The notes under the pieces were generated by a model that saw only the letters and a program-made list of their open reading frames with translations, made no database searches and was not told the origin of the DNA. This document shows positions 15,153-16,351 of a stretch of DNA of 16,351 nt, in pieces. Source of the stretch: DATLWN01 sp964492895 (GTDB taxonomy: Bacteria; Pseudomonadota; Zetaproteobacteria; Mariprofundales; Mariprofundaceae); NCBI GenBank assembly GCA_964492895.1, contig CAZBLR010000033.1, forward strand, positions 1 to 16,351, written 5' to 3'. The translations under genes and the position numbers were made by a program. Each line of letters starts with the position of its first letter. The stretch's first letter is position 1.

Positions 15153-15776
15153 ATGGAACAACACGGGTACCAGCCGGAATGGTTCAACAGCATCAGCCAC
15201 CTGATCGGGGCCGTGGCGGCGCTGGCGGGGCTCGTGGTGCTGGTGGTGCTGGCCTCGCTGCAGGGCGATCCGTGGAAGATCGTCAGCTTCAGCATCTACG
15301 GGACCACGCTGGTGCTGCTGTACACCGCCTCGGCGCTGTACCACAGCTTCCCGGCGCATCCCCTGCTGCACAAGCTCGACCACTATGCCATCTACCTGCT
15401 GATCGCCGGCACCTACACCCCATTCACGCTGGTGACGCTGCACGGCGCCTGGGGCTGGTCGATCTTCGGCACCATCTGGGGTCTGGCGGTGCTGGGCATC
15501 GTCATCGACACCGTGATCAAGGACGGCCGGCGATGGCTGCCCGTGGTCATCTACCTGGTCATGGGCTGGCTGGGGCTGGTCGCGCTGAAGCCGCTGCTGG
15601 CCGCCCTGCCCGCGGCGGGATTCATCTGGCTGCTGGCCGGCGGCCTGTTCTATACCGTCGGCGTGGTGTTCTACGCGTTCGACTCGCGGTGCAGGTATTT
15701 CCACGAGATCTGGCACCTGTTCGTGCTGGCGGGCAGCATCACGCACTTTTTCACCGTGCTGTTCTATGTCGATTAG
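15153..15776 (+). CDS. trhA: Hemolysin III / PAQR-family membrane protein
   Basis: 207 residues with about seven hydrophobic segments, the bacterial hemolysin III (TrhA/YqfA) layout, located in the inner membrane. The conserved putative metal-site residues are present: Ser60 and His64 (SALYHSF), Asp76 (KLDHYAIYLLIAGTYTP), and His184 and His188 (HEIWH). Family members are linked to membrane-lipid homeostasis and possible hydrolase activity; true hemolysis is not implied. The ATG at 15153 has GAAGG (15141-15145) upstream; a GTG at 15147 would add two residues. It is divergent from the acetyltransferase and lies 102 bp before dapD. Confidence 0.92.
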   Translation: MEQHGYQPEWFNSISHLIGAVAALAGLVVLVVLASLQGDPWKIVSFSIYGTTLVLLYTASALYHSFPAHPLLHKLDHYAIYLLIAGTYTPFTLVTLHGAWGWSIFGTIWGLAVLGIVIDTVIKDGRRWLPVVIYLVMGWLGLVALKPLLAALPAAGFIWLLAGGLFYTVGVVFYAFDSRCRYFHEIWHLFVLAGSITHFFTVLFYVD

Positions 15777-15816
15777 GCGGTGGTCGCCGACCGCGAATCC
15801 CTCAGCGAATATGTCG

Positions 15817-15845
15817 TTACCACGGTGCAGATTTTTCGCTAGGGT
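15817..15845 (+). promoter_or_regulatory. Candidate promoter for dapD
   Basis: TTACCA (15817-15822), a 17-bp spacer and TAGGGT (15840-15845) sit in an AT-richer stretch of the 102-bp gap before dapD. This suggests that dapD has its own promoter. The boxes are only moderate matches. Confidence 0.35.
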
Positions 15846-15878
15846 TGGTACCTTCGAATCCATCGGAAAGAGGTAGGC

Positions 15879-16351
15879 ATGCACCATCTGCAGCAAGTGA
15901 TCGAACAGGCCTGGGAAACGCGCGGCGACTGGACCATGGCCAATGTGGCCCCCGAGGTCCGCGACGCCATCGAGCAGGCCGTCAATCTGCTGGATTCGGG
16001 CGGGGTGCGCGTGGCCGAGAAGGACGAGGCCGGCAACTGGGTCACCAACGAGTGGCTGAAGAAGGCCGTGCTGCTGTACTTCAAGCTGCACGACAACGAG
16101 CTGATCCGCGGCAGCGCCACGAACTACTTCGACAAGGTGCCGCTGAAGTTCGCCAGCTGGGGCGACGCAGAGTTCCGCCGCGCCGGCATCCGCGTGGTGC
16201 CGCCGGCCACCGTGCGCAAGGGCTCCTTCATCGCCCCGAAGGCGGTGCTGATGCCGTCATTCGTCAACATCGGCGCCTACGTCGACGAGGGCACGATGGT
16301 CGACACCTGGGCCACCGTCGGCTCCTGCGCCCAGATCGGCAAGAACTGCCA
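15879..16351 (+). CDS. dapD: Tetrahydrodipicolinate N-succinyltransferase (partial, runs off right edge)
   Basis: The first 157 codons are present and the frame is still open at the window end. DapD transfers succinyl from succinyl-CoA to tetrahydrodipicolinate in diaminopimelate/lysine synthesis, one step before DapC. The start MHHLQQVIEQAWETRGDW is followed by the family segment LLYFKLHDNELIRG. Left-handed beta-helix hexapeptide repeats then begin near VLMPSFVNIGAYVDEGTMVD. The ATG at 15879 has an AAGAGG site (15869-15874). Full-length relatives are about 270 residues, so roughly 40% is missing. Confidence 0.95.
   Translation, partial: MHHLQQVIEQAWETRGDWTMANVAPEVRDAIEQAVNLLDSGGVRVAEKDEAGNWVTNEWLKKAVLLYFKLHDNELIRGSATNYFDKVPLKFASWGDAEFRRAGIRVVPPATVRKGSFIAPKAVLMPSFVNIGAYVDEGTMVDTWATVGSCAQIGKNC

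Overview
The window is very GC-rich, densely coded chromosomal DNA from a proteobacterium, most likely a gammaproteobacterium or close relative. This rests on the argH/lipoprotein/lysine cluster, a succinylase-type DAP branch (DapC, DapD), a LuxR-type regulator and strong codon bias to G or C in third positions. I cannot name the genus. There are 15 complete protein genes, one gene cut by the right edge (dapD) and probably the last codons of another at the left edge. I see no tRNA, rRNA, CRISPR array, transposase or phage gene.

Layout. Positions 1-21 look like the end of a reading frame, followed by a strong intrinsic terminator (45-74). Positions 75-756 have no convincing gene. This stretch is packed with hairpins and diverged repeats: a run of adjacent stem-loops, two 11-bp-arm palindromes in opposite orientation, and long inverted arms at 381-468 and 652-709. 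Next come a PfkB-family sugar kinase and, 5 bp later, a pyrimidine-dimer-glycosylase-like/DUF1722 fusion. A class I fructose-bisphosphate aldolase and a K+-independent proton-pumping pyrophosphatase follow. TudS (DUF523) and an O-methyltransferase overlap each other. The methyltransferase converges on a single-domain response regulator, which is divergent from a PAS/LuxR-type regulator; a perfect 16-bp palindrome lies between the two.

The right half starts with thiI and msrB, which overlap. Then comes a tight run of argH, a CGRKEPP-type lipoprotein, dapC and a fold-type III PLP decarboxylase. A minus-strand GNAT acetyltransferase with unusual codon use and a hemolysin III/PAQR membrane protein separate this run from dapD.

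How the genes may work together. Three genes touch 4-thiouridine or UV-damage biology. ThiI makes s4U in tRNA. TudS-family enzymes desulfurate thiouracil compounds, including 4-thio-UMP. DUF1722, the usual C-terminal partner of DUF523, is here fused to a T4 endonuclease V-like domain. The kinase, aldolase and H+-PPase suggest sugar-phosphate metabolism coupled to pyrophosphate energetics. ArgH, DapC, DapD and perhaps the decarboxylase serve arginine and lysine/diaminopimelate synthesis. Three genes (PfkB kinase, tudS, thiI) have a TAnnnT hexamer exactly 6 nt before the ATG and no clear Shine-Dalgarno sequence, which suggests leaderless mRNAs.
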